DNA of 60,000 nucleotides from assembly GCA_914767715.1 (NCBI GenBank), contig OU612069.1:8806001-8866000 (forward strand), in the 5' to 3' direction. This document shows, piece after piece, positions 1 through 12,000 of this stretch (positions are counted from its first letter, which is position 1; every line of letters begins with the position of its first letter). The notes beneath the pieces are model-generated. The model was not told the DNA's origin, did no database searches, and saw only the letters and a list, made by a program, of their open reading frames with translations. The DNA is from Membranipora membranacea (Eukaryota > Bryozoa > Gymnolaemata > Cheilostomatida > Membraniporidae). A program made the position numbers and the translations under genes.

Positions 1-1440
1 TTTTATGGAAGAAACAACAAAAATGGGGCCAACAAAAAGTGATAAGGCTAAGCAATGCTGATACTGTTTGATGTATAAGGTTCAACGGGAGGTACACTGG
101 TTACTTTAGATACCACGGTGGAAGTTTTCTGACATCCAAAACTATATAAAGCCTGCTAGTAAATACTAGTTCATTCAAAGTCAAAACAAGACATCATGTC
201 AATGTAGGGGATATTTTTGGCTTGTTATCATCATCTTTTCTAGCAATAATGTTGCGCCATGCACTTTTCACATCTGACTGTTGGAGTACCTTTGGTATTC
301 AAAGCCAGGACTTCACGTAACTAATTGATATTTTGGTGTGCAGAAGAGGAGCACCTTAATCACAGCATAGATTGCATGATGAATTGATTTGTTAGAGGGT
401 CTGTAATCATCAAAGTCAATCAACTTTGTTGCGTGCTGAACCTAGCCTAGCCTAAGTGATAGACTCTACCAATGTCCTACCAAGGAGGCTTTTCAATTAC
501 AATGAGCCAAACTATTGATGTCACATTGCTCAAAACCCTCACTCGCTCCAAAATTGTTCCCTCAATATATATCTAGTACCATCAATGGTGCTAATAAACA
601 GTAAGGATTTGGGAACACGACCTCTGTCAAGTCTTGTTCGTCACAGCAAGGAACACTATTGGAAGCCCTTAACCGAAAGACCCAAATGGAACAATTTTCA
701 ACTAAAAGATGGAATAACTTTAATGAAGGGCCTGCAATGCACTGCTTCACAAATCGAACTAAGGTTTGTTCAGTTCAGTTTCGACAGTTGAACATGAAGT
801 CAAAATTTTTTGTCTGGTCTCAATCCAAGGATTCATGTTCTGTTACTTGGAATGTTGAGGCTTACAATTACACCCCCAAACTAGATTACGTTTGGAAAAG
901 AGTTTTGATCTATAGTTCCCACAAAGTCAAAATTGGTCTGGTATACCCATGGCCAGCTCCCCATAACAGTTCTGAGGTTGGAAGTTTTCCATCACAAGAT
1001 CATGAGATAAAGGTCATGTCTGGAAGTTAAGAGGATGTGTTAGGTCTAAAACCATAAAAATTCAAACTGCATTTTTAACTTTACAGTAAAACCAGATACA
1101 GAAGCTTGAGTAGATTATAACTAATTGGAACTAAAACTTTTTAATCAGATGGATCACACCCAGTTAAGAACAGGAAGTACTACAGGAAGAACTATTCCCT
1201 CAAAATTTCAAAGCAATTTGACAAAGGCAGAAAAAAAAGGTTAGCCAAGCAGATTGCAAAACTAAATCAGTGAGTTGAAGAAACCATCATTATATCTCAA
1301 TCAATCAAATATCAATTATTGTGGCACAAAAAAATGTGACAGAGAAGGTATCGTCATCGTGATGTTTTTTCCTCCTTACCCCAGGTGTATCAGGGTAACC
1401 TAAATCCTGTAAATTAAAAGCTAAACTGTAATCCAGTTGA

Positions 1441-1688
1441 TCAAAAAAATGGTCGATTAAAATGGTCATCACATGCCGCATCCCGAAGCATGAGCGGCGA
1501 AATATTTGTTACCTGAAGGGCAAGGCCGCAGTTTCTGCGCAAGGTTGCTCTCTGTTTGCAGGCAGGTCGGAGCACACCTGGGGGCCAACCAAACCCAATA
1601 AGTCGATGGACTGCAGTCGGATTCGAATCCACGACCTTCAAAACTTTGATGCTGAAGGACTGGCGCTCTAACCAACTGAGCCACCTCC
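1441..1688 (-). mobile_element. tRNA-derived SINE
   Basis: Reading the minus strand from 1688, the head begins GGAGGTGGCTCAGTTGG and looks like a tRNA. It has an A-box-like TGGCTCAGTTGG (1683-1672) and a perfect B-box GGATTCGAATCC (1630-1619). An unrelated body of about 170 bp follows and ends near an A-rich stretch at 1441-1450. No CCA end or clean cloverleaf is seen, so this is read as a SINE rather than a working tRNA gene. The exact ends are approximate. Confidence 0.75.
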
Positions 1689-2479
1689 TACTCTACTGAG
1701 ACTGATTTGAGACACAAAACTCACGCCTCCAAGTTTTTGTGTGAAGCGAAGTTCACTTTTATTTCTGGTTTCAATTTTTCCTGGACACTCAGATTGTTGG
1801 ATATGGCTATGTGTACGAATGGTGTGGAATTACTTTCCACCCAAAATGTTAGCATGGCATTATGTGGGTGAAGGTGAAGTCTGCAATATAAGAAAGGCCA
1901 TCAAAGATATAAACAGGTTGAATAGTTAGAACAAGACCACCAGTAGCTGTTCCAAAGACAATGGGATACACACTCCAGCATTATGTTGTAGTTATACATA
2001 AACTCAAACCGGTTTATTAAAGTTATATGTCCTTGGTGTTACGTTACGCTATCAACCACTGCATTCAAATCATAATGTTACATAAACTCAGTGTCAGAGA
2101 CTCAGAGACTCAGACCCAGAGACATCCACTCAGAGTCAGTGGAATTTGTGAGCCGCAGCTGGGAGAAGTGGGGGCGAGGGGGGAAGCGCAAGGTAACAAT
2201 CTACCTTGAGTTATTAGTAGAAGCTAAAGTATATCCTCTATGGAAAGGAGGGAAATGGTGAGAGGTGCTGGGCTTATGGAATATGGTGATCAGCTAAAAC
2301 TAAAATTAAATCACTCAAAGTCACAAGGAGCTACCTGATAGTCTGCTGTTAGCGGAGAAGGAGACTAAAAATTGAAAATACTGAATGTAAGGCAATGACG
2401 ATTCAGTCGAAGTTATGAAGGTAGTCATAGGCTTAACAATAAATTCATAAACTTGATCATCAAGTCTCTGGGCTCAACC

Positions 2480-2591
2480 TAGACCAAGTTTGGTCCATTT
2501 GCCTACATTCCGAGTTTCTCCCGATCCACTGCGGCGTGACCAGTAGAGGGGGCAACTCCCAAGCGTAGGCAAATGGATCAAACTTGATCTA
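2480..2591. mobile_element. 112-bp foldback MITE with 9-bp target duplication
   Basis: Inverted termini of about 27 bp (left TAGACCAAGTTTGGTCC at 2480, the mirror image with few changes ending at 2591) enclose a short GC-richer centre. The 9-mer GGCTCAACC lies immediately outside on both sides (2471-2479 and 2592-2600), as expected for a target-site duplication. Related half or degraded copies occur near 24530-24595, 47588-47672 and 51530-51620. A 9-bp duplication is typical of Mutator-like elements; that assignment is inference. Confidence 0.75.
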
Positions 2592-3018
2592 GGCTCAACC
2601 ATATACCTCCTAATAATAAAGTTATAGCATTGTTATGTCGCTTGTAAACAAACTGTTCTCATTGCAATTAGGTGAGACTTCTTGGTGAGTGGTCAAAGTA
2701 GTTGCCATCCAAGTTGAGTAGGATAAGGGGCCCTCCTGTAGAGGAATGGTCTACCATATCTCTAATTTGGAAGTCATGACTTTCACTATGACAAACCAGA
2801 TTGACAAGACTGGGCTTGGGGGACAGGTTTAATAATAAATATAATATAGCAATATCATATCATTTTTATTGGGGATGATATTTCGAATCAAGACGGTTTT
2901 AATATGGAGTCTTCATGGATGGCCAGAATGCCCAGAATTTTTGAACCTTACAGCCCGAGTGTACGAAAATGGATTCACAGTAGTGCGCAACACTGGCTTG
3001 GGATGTGTGAACCACTAT

Positions 3019-6000
3019 TTAGTAGATTTGGGCGGCTAGTTTACTTACCGGACATGGAGATGTTGGTAAAGGTTTATTTCTGTCCGGTACATCTGGTCTG
3101 TTTATGGTGTTCTCTGGATCCGAGTCTTCATCAACAGTCAAACTGTCATCACTATCTGGGCCTGTTAACAATACAGTGTATACAGTTGGACAAACATGAA
3201 AAAAAGATATGTTCACAGAGTAAGGATATACCCTTACTCTGAGATAAGATCATCTTGATTTGTTACTAGCATCAAATATGTAGCTAAACTGACAGATTTA
3301 AAAATTGGCTACTTGCGGGAATGAAACTGTTGCAATAACTGGTGGTTTTGCTTATGGCGCTAATAAAACTATGTCTATCACACTCATAACAGTGATTTCA
3401 AACATGGTCTGAATCCTGATAAAATCCTCTGCTGTCGTTAAAATTCAATCGCGCTTAAATTATTATGTTTCAAAGCTCCTTCTTACTCCCTGGTTGATAC
3501 AGACATAAGTTATATCAAGGCCAATTGTTAAAATTATCGAACTTCAACATTTCTTATTTCAATAGATAGATAGGTGCATACACCCTACCAAAGAGTCAGG
3601 TGCTAAGTTGGTAATGCAAAAACACAAAGGACAGTTTCATGCCTGTGGCTCTTTTCTTCCATACCAAAAAATATTGACCATCTTTTTTGCAGTTGCAATC
3701 TCATTTATCTGTATTTGATAAATGGTTCATTAGTCTTGAAGCTATATACTTTTTTTCTGACTTATCAATAGCTAAAAACTAGATTATAAACATTGCGTAA
3801 GGCTCATGTGACTCAAAGCTTGGCAATCAGAGAAATAATGTCAACAAAGAAAAGTGAGCCTTGATAAATGTATTTGTCAACTAGTCAAGATGATACTTGG
3901 AACATCATCGCATTGTATTATAAACATATTGGCTGACTGTAGCCTCAGCTGGCTTGCAACATAGATGGAGGGCATGAGAAGCTAATATCAAGGACTGCAG
4001 GACTCGATAAGACACCCAATCAGAAATACAATAGTCTTGTTAATAAGCTACCAGGATTACCAAATGAAAGTATGAGTTGTCAAACAGATTTTAATCTGTA
4101 GGTGAAAAAAATCTCGCTAAATTGAATTCTCTATGAAGACAAAACTAATTGAGGAACCGCTGAGGTTCCTACATCTGTCAGTATGACTTGACCATGGAAT
4201 TTAACATTATGACCGTAATAAGTGAAGAAGAATTTGAGAGGTGAATTACACTGCAGATTTCTTGATTTAGATATTATTCATCAGAACTTCAACTTATTCA
4301 GATAACATATGTTAGTTCTGTTGGCCAAACCAGTTAACCCTTATGCGTTTTAATGTCAAAGTTTGGTGGTCACCACAAGTAAAGGAGTTGGTTAAAGTCA
4401 TTTCCACATAGCCACCAACTGTGTTCTGGAGTTGGACCAGACACTTATTTGTCGTGAGTTCTTGTCATAGGAAATTGGCAGAATTCATTTTCATATCCTT
4501 CATTTTTTAGATGTAGGAAACAATGACATACTGCTTTGGAACCAGATTACCAAATGTGTTTCTTCTAAATCTGGACCTACTCAGAAGATCATGAACTGCA
4601 GTGATTTAGCAGGGAAGTTTGCTAAAAACCATCCGGCCTTCACCCTTCTAAGTCTATCAACCATGACCACCCAGTACTTGAACTTTATCTGTCTTGGATC
4701 CTCATAATTAATCCATGATTATAGACCTTTTGAAGCCAACCAACTGATCCCATGCACATGATAAACATTGCGACTCCATTTCATAAACTGAACAAACTTT
4801 TGCATAACATTTTTTAGTCTATCAATAAAGCTGCATCGCTGTTTGGTTACTATCAGACTGGACTAACATGTCAACAATCAGTTAGTCTCCACGGAGAAAG
4901 TGGGGATCACCAGAGACTTCCGGTAGAATATAGTGAAAGGAGAAACGTTAAGAAACCCTCTGGCAGACAATCTCATGTTACATAACATCTCTCACTAAGG
5001 CAAGGGGGAGGGGTCTGATTTCTAGTCACTCACCCAATTTGGATGGTATGATCAATACATAGCCTTGTATCTCACCGAAGACCAACAGTCACCCTATATA
5101 TTGTTTTTACCTATGAGTATAACCCAATTCTGACCCGTTGTTTGAACCCCGGCATCTTGTAAGCTTGGTTATCACTTCCCTTGAACTCCCTTTAGCTTAT
5201 TGACCCCGACATTTGGAGATGAGCGCTGAGATAAGATGCAAACTTTAAGAAATTACTTCTTGATTTTTACGTACAACCAAAACAGGCGCATCCTGCCTAG
5301 TTTGGTAGAACAGTTCCTGCAGTTTGTAGAACAATTGATGAGACTTAAATTTAGGAATACAACTTTCATGAAACAATAGAATAATTTCAATACTTGACTA
5401 TGGCATGATTGATTGAATAGAAAGACAATGTAAATGGTAACATGTTTGTGCCATTTTACTCACTCCCAATTTGTCACTCTTGTGCCAATTAAGTCAAAAA
5501 GAGATCAGATCACGCATGCCAATACTTTCTATGAGGAAACTGTATGTTACAAATGATGCATTTTCACAGAACCTCAAACTAAACAGTATACCATACTAGA
5601 GAAGGCCTACATTATGATGTCGAACTTTTGCCAAAAACTTCCTGAACGTTTGGTTGACAGTATTATAGACTCTCAGCCTGACACAAAGTACGCATGACAG
5701 ACAATGTTTCATTTTTTCAACTTGAAATACAACACAATACCCCCTTTTCACAATCACAGCAAAGGAAATTCTACTCATTTCATTAGCATTCCCTCGCCGA
5801 GGGGCATTCGAGCGGGGCAAAGTCTGGGGGGCTCAGACTAGCATTTCCTATGTGAAATTTGATGCTAGGGGAGAGTTATATACTTTTATTGTCATTCTAC
5901 ATCATCTTTAGGAATGTTTTTCATGCAGTGACAGAACAAAAAAGAAAAAACTTGAGCGGAGAGAAAAAGAAAAAATACTCAAGTAACAAGAATTAATAGG

Positions 6001-9000
6001 ATATAAAGTGCTTTGATAGTTGTTGTTTAAAATGAGTAAGTTTGGTTGCTGAGAGGAGAGGAGAGGAGAGGAGAGGAAAAGGTTTTAGACCAGCAAGAGT
6101 TAGGTCTTTCGACCTAACTCTTGCTGGTCTATAGACCAGCAAGAGTTAGGTCTATAGAGTTAATATATACTATGTAAGTATATAATAACTCTATGGTTAG
6201 GCCCTAGTATCGATTACGTATTAAAATGAATAGGAATATCCTGACAACAATAAAGGACTAAGTAAGGATAGGGTAGGAAATGAGTAATTACTTCTTGATG
6301 GCCATTTGAATTGAACCAGAAAAGTCTTTCAGGTTTTAATGGTTTTTGTGTGGGAGACTTGGAGACTAAAAATCCAACCTAACTGTAACCTAAAGTTTCT
6401 GAGGATCTAATCTGATATCTAATCTACATAACAGCAATAATTTTGTCAGCATACAGTGGTTCATTCCGAAACCAAACCAAAATCACTAAAGACACCAATT
6501 ACTTCTTGTCCAACATCCTCGAAAATTTGCAGTACGCAGTATCTTCAAGCCCCTAACTTGATATTGACAATCCATGATAGCCATCGTCACCTGTCCTGAC
6601 AAACCTAAAGGTTCAAATTACCATGACCTTAACTTCTTTGAATGGTTTTAATTAAACAGACAAAACTATGGCCAAATTTCATCATACCAACAACTATTCA
6701 CAGATTTAATTTAGCTGATGTACTTTTTATTATCATTGTACATTATATCCATGACCTCGAAAACTTGTTTACACTCACCTCCTGGGTTCTCATATATCCA
6801 TTGATTGTCTACATCATCAGCAAGTTCATACTCTCCTGTATCAGCGCGGTTAAATAATGAAGGCTTACTGATCTCCGAGTAAAGCTGTGATGTCTTATTC
6901 GGCGGAGGCGGTGGGGGAGCTGAACGCCTCGGCTTTAGCTTCTGAAAAACACCAGACCAAGAATTAGGTCTACTCGATTGCGATACAACCTCCAGATGGT
7001 TGTTGTTGTGTAGCACTGGTCTCAGTGAGCCGCTTCTCTTCTTTGCTACCCGCCTCCGAGGCGAGTTCAACACGAAGAAAGAGTCACAATTCATCGCTGC
7101 AGATCCGATATGCTGCTACATTCCTCTCAAAATGAACCAGAAGCCGAAGATATATCCACACAGAAGAACCACTGAATAATCCAACAACGTGTCAAACCGA
7201 TCTCCGTCTCACTTCGAGATAATCCACAAATTGCTCCCACTCCTGTATAACTTATACCAGTCCTGGTTATCAAGGTAAACTTAAAACAAGCAATATTGTT
7301 ATCTATGGTCTATGAAATCTCCCCACTTGACAACCTCTCAGCATGTATGTTTGGAATAAAAAAGTGCAATTATGAAATGTCTATGGCACACTTGAGATAC
7401 AGTTTTTTGACGCTTGAGCAACCAAGCAGAATGAAATGAAGGGTTCTTCTCTGAGATTGCCTCGGCAACGACAACTACGGAGACAGTTTACCAACCCTAT
7501 CAGACTTGTCAACACCATCTACAATAGTTATTAATAAGCTATTTGCCAAATAAATCATAATACGCCTTGCTCAGGGCAGTTAATTATTGGGTGCAAACAT
7601 TATTAACACATGAGTTGTGACAACGCTTCCAGGTTCCTAAGATAGACAACATAAAACGCTGCAGTGCAGAATAGTAGCAGTAAAATTATTGCTAGAGTGA
7701 TTCACATTTTGAACATAGTAATTAAATGTGTAGTTTTGCAAGCTCCAAACCAAACCAGACAATGGAAAACCACTGGTCAAACAATCTCAATTTGTTAATT
7801 TCCCCACTTAAATGACTTGGTGCCAACAGGTCCTTTTTCTATCTGGAGGCGATTCAAGCTTGAAATCTGTAACTGTCAAATTTTATACAATATCAAATCA
7901 AGAGAAAACTCAAAGAGAGAGATCGAGATGTAAATTAAAGTTCTACTCGGAGAAAAACTATATATACCGAAAGAGGAAAGGCAACTCAAAAATAGAACAA
8001 TTATAGTGCATTTTTACATCAATTCAATATTCCTACCTGGGAGAAGCAGCTCCTACACCTAGCTAACACATTAGATAACTATGAGGGGGAATGGTGAGGT
8101 TTGACCAGGAATGGGCTCTCATAAATAGGGTAGCAGAGACGACGCAGTTATCCAATTCCTGTGTCTCATCGATTATTGGAATTTTAAGGTTTGGTTTTAA
8201 CAACTTGTAGTTTCAATTGGAATCACAGCATAAAATTGGTTGGCTGGTGCCAGTATGCAATATGATGAGAGATCTTTATATTATCACATAAGATTTGAAG
8301 AGGGTGTGACTTAAAATACGTTATGAAGCATCAAACAAATTTGACAATTTGTATCTGGTGCATTTCATTAGTGATTACTACCCCTAGGGACCTTGAAATA
8401 ATTTGAATCGGCTGTAAATTGTGAACCAAACGGCTCATCAGAGTTATCCTCTTTTGGGTACTGTGCTGGGAAATGAACCTTGACCTCAAAGATCACTGCA
8501 ACTTATAAGGAGTACTTGGAATAATCTATCTTTCCTCCCTTTCACTGCGAGTTACACTAGTTTAGCAATCTACTTCCTATACCAGCCGCTAACAACGGAG
8601 CGAGGTTCAAGCACAACTATAATATAGCGAAATTTATGGTATAATATTATAATATTTACGGGATTAACTAGCAAGGATAAGGGAAATTAAATCATACCTG
8701 ATCAAGGATAGGGGAGGTGGGATCTTCATCAGCAAGGCTGTAAACATTCTCTTCATGTTGATATTGTTCATGGACAGGTAATGTGGCACTATTGTCGCCC
8801 ATATTCAATGCAGAATTGTCATAGCCAAATTGCTGGTGTGCTACATTGGTGGCAGCAGTGGGATCAGTAAACAAGCCATCGCTTGGTTGGGTAGTAGAGG
8901 AATTGGATGCGGATGGGTCGCCACTAGCAAATGGGTCGGTACCAGCAAATGGGTCTACATCAGCAAATGAAATGACATAGGAAATTCTAAACTCGTCAGC

Positions 9001-12000
9001 AGAGGTTGAAGGGGGTAGGAGGTAATCGTTAGGTCTAGCTCTCATGGCTACTGAATGGATAGAGGATTGATTCTACAAAATCACAATCATTGATTTAAAC
9101 AGCACATGCAAGATAATCATCTGAGTGGTAAGGTAACCTCAAATGAAACAGTATCTTCTAAAGCAACAGAAATTTTGATCGTGATCCATGCAGTTTTTTT
9201 TACAGTTCTAACTCTGTTCTATTCTAGTATGAGCTCAGCTATACAGACGAAAAATCAACTGGTAAATCATAATCCCTCATATTACATATATAGGGAATTA
9301 ATCATCACAATTATATCTTACCTTCTCACTATCTTGACTCGTAAGTAAGGCTTCATTGGTTCCTACAAGAACAAAAAATTAAATTTAAACATTTATCAAA
9401 ACAAGCCGAGACTTAAACCATAATTTTCAATGAAAAAGCCTAATCTAAATTATGGTTGGAGAGAAGGCTTGTAGCGAACCTGTAGGTTTGAGCATCATTT
9501 GAGTTTCATGGAAAATAGCTTGAGCCTCATAAAAGGGTTATCAATAAGCACTGACACCAGACAGATCAAAGATGTCCAACCAAGAAACTGCCGATAACAA
9601 ATGGACAGAATTCCTTCCGTTGCATTACACTAACACTTGTGTAAAAACTTGCCTCGCATGAAAGGGAAAGCAGTCTCACCATCAATGTCTGGCTCTCCAA
9701 GTCTTTTAGGAATCGGAGGAGGAGCAGCCTTAGGATCCTTAGGAGTCTCTTTACCTGACTTTGAGTCTATAGCCTTGGACAACTCTTCAAGTCCTGAATG
9801 GTAAGTTATATAAGTTATATCACAAACAGATCACAATAACAATATGCATGATAGACAATGTGTTCGCTCTGATCCGATTGGTGAGTTGGGTGGGAAACAG
9901 AGCCCATGCGAGGTACCTAATGAGGTATAGTGAAAGTGAAATTATGTTACTTTCAGATTTATTTTATATCGCTAGGTACTTTCAGGAAAGTGCCATCTGA
10001 TCTGGCATTGGCGCTCTCCCTTTCCCACCAGCCTATCAGAGCCAACGAATTGACTATGTGTATGAGAAAACTACCGCAATCTTTCAGCCCCCAACAAACT
10101 TATGAAACTTTGGACAAAAGAGATATTGAAGACAAACTTGAATTTTGTAAGGGCATAGTGTAATAATTACAGCTAGTTTACTTACAAACATGTCTTTGCA
10201 GAACAGCGATGACAGCTTTGACAATATTAGGTGCACTTTTAAAACTTTAAAAAATGGTAGTTACAATTACAATGATTTTAACTTAGGAGTGTTGCTTGCA
10301 AACAAATAAAGCACCAAGTCATTGCAGATCGTTAAAGTTTTCGGGTATTCTGTGACAAAAACATATATAGAGTGTTTTGGCGACTAAGCATATAGGATGC
10401 AGAATATAACCAAGCAGAGACAAAACAAATCTTACCATCTTTGAACACAGCTCAAAAAGAATTGCTCCCCTGCTCATAAGAGAAAACTAAAATTTATGCT
10501 TTTGTTTGATGTTCATCCGATGAGTGCAGAACCAAAGGCGATTAGTAAATTTGATGTTATGGAAGTTGAATGTTAGTGCTGGTGAATCAAACAGCTGGAA
10601 CTTGAAGCTGAAAATTCTAGGCAAATCTAGGCACCATATTTTGCCGGTCTTTGAATGAAGACAACATTTTTAGAACTAGGCACCAAGCGATGGGCTCAGC
10701 TTTTCAAAAGCTTTATAACTAGCATATAACAACTAAAGCAGCAGTTGTCATTAATTTGAAATTGGGAAGTATATTAGTTGGCAATGTTGAGCTTCAATCA
10801 TAATCATAATTTTGTTTGTAGACCCTTTAAAAAGGACAAATTACTTGTGAAACCAAAAAAATTGATTAAGACATTGAGGTGCCTGTTAAAGGCTACCCAA
10901 AGATCAATGTATGTTATAGTCAGGTAGTTCCTTATAATACAGATTTGTCAGTTTTGTATGGTTAAAAATTCAATGGTCTACTTGGCGTGAATTATTGATG
11001 GTAGAAATAGTGCTTTCCATAAGGGAAGGTAACTCTCACTCTCTGCATTATGATGTCACATGCTTTGGTCTTTGGGTAAACTTTAAGAAAACCGACCAAT
11101 AGACTGAAGAGAGCTTATTCATTAACCAATCATCTACCTGCATCAACACTCTGCATTGAACTCTGAAGCTCCCACAACGACATATAGGCGGTAGGGTCAA
11201 GCAAATTCATATCTTCTTTGCTCAGAGGTCGGATAGTAGCGTCATTGTTGTTAGATGGAGGAGGAAGAGGAATTCCTTGCATATCTGTTAAAGCCAAAGC
11301 AAAATAAAGCATTGCAACCAAGGAATACCTGAGGAAAAAATCATAATTTGGAGCCATTATTTTTCCACAATCGATGCAGATAAAATATGACATTAAACAT
11401 AAAGATTTGGCTAATCATGACAGGGTTCATTTATCATTGTGACTATTGATGCTTAGAAAGATAATATTAAATCATAAAGCTTTTGCTAATCATGATGCGT
11501 TCATTGGTAATAAATAAATCATGTTAGAATTTTTTGCAAGTGAAAATTGTTTCCTCATTTTTACCTTTGAGAGTGGCGGAAGGGTTGGGAAGCTCTTCAT
11601 CAACATTACCATACACTGCTTCACTAGTCTCTGGTTGATTGTTATAGATGGCTTCTCCTTGGGAAACTGGCGTTTGTCGAGCCGGTTCGTTCAAGTCTAT
11701 CGAGCCTATATGGTTTTGAGTATGTGATTGTGAGTGACCTATGGCGTTTGTAGGAGGTACAACGGGAGTAAGTAATACATCATTAGCCACATCGTAAACC
11801 TCATCTGATGTCGTACTATTCACCAGTGTACGGTCAGAGAAAACGCTGCCTGTTTTACCATTCGTGTTATTGTCATAATCAGACAGTCTAGACTGATTGT
11901 GTGTTTGATCCCTAAGCGGTAATTGGAAATCTTTTTCAGTGGCAGCAGCGGCCATTTTTATACTCTCATTTCTCCGCAAAGGGATTTGAGGTGGTTCGTC

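Larger units (their letters stand above)
1..3018. other. Intergenic/3' flank, no gene recognised
   Basis: I see no convincing exon here. The stretch holds a tRNA-derived SINE (1441-1688, minus) and a small foldback element (2480-2591). Open frames at 659-1030 (plus) and 562-750 (minus) lack splice context and recognisable protein character. A minus-strand AATAAA at 2870-2865 could end the adaptor-like gene whose last visible exon lies at 3.0-3.2 kb. If that gene is spliced past 3049 instead of stopping at 3019, further exons would have to lie here, but none is visible. Confidence 0.5.

Noticed and set aside
659-1030. 123-codon plus-strand open frame
   Set aside because: It has no splice context, no family motif, a composition like its surroundings, and overlaps opposing open frames; it is probably chance.
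1619-1688. Functional tRNA gene
   Set aside because: A and B boxes are present but the cloverleaf is imperfect and a SINE body follows. The same applies to the copies at 17.7, 30.4, 46.0 and 54.2 kb.
5596-5820. 74-codon minus-strand open frame
   Set aside because: It lies in the intron between two adaptor-gene exons that already join in frame, and no protein character is recognised.
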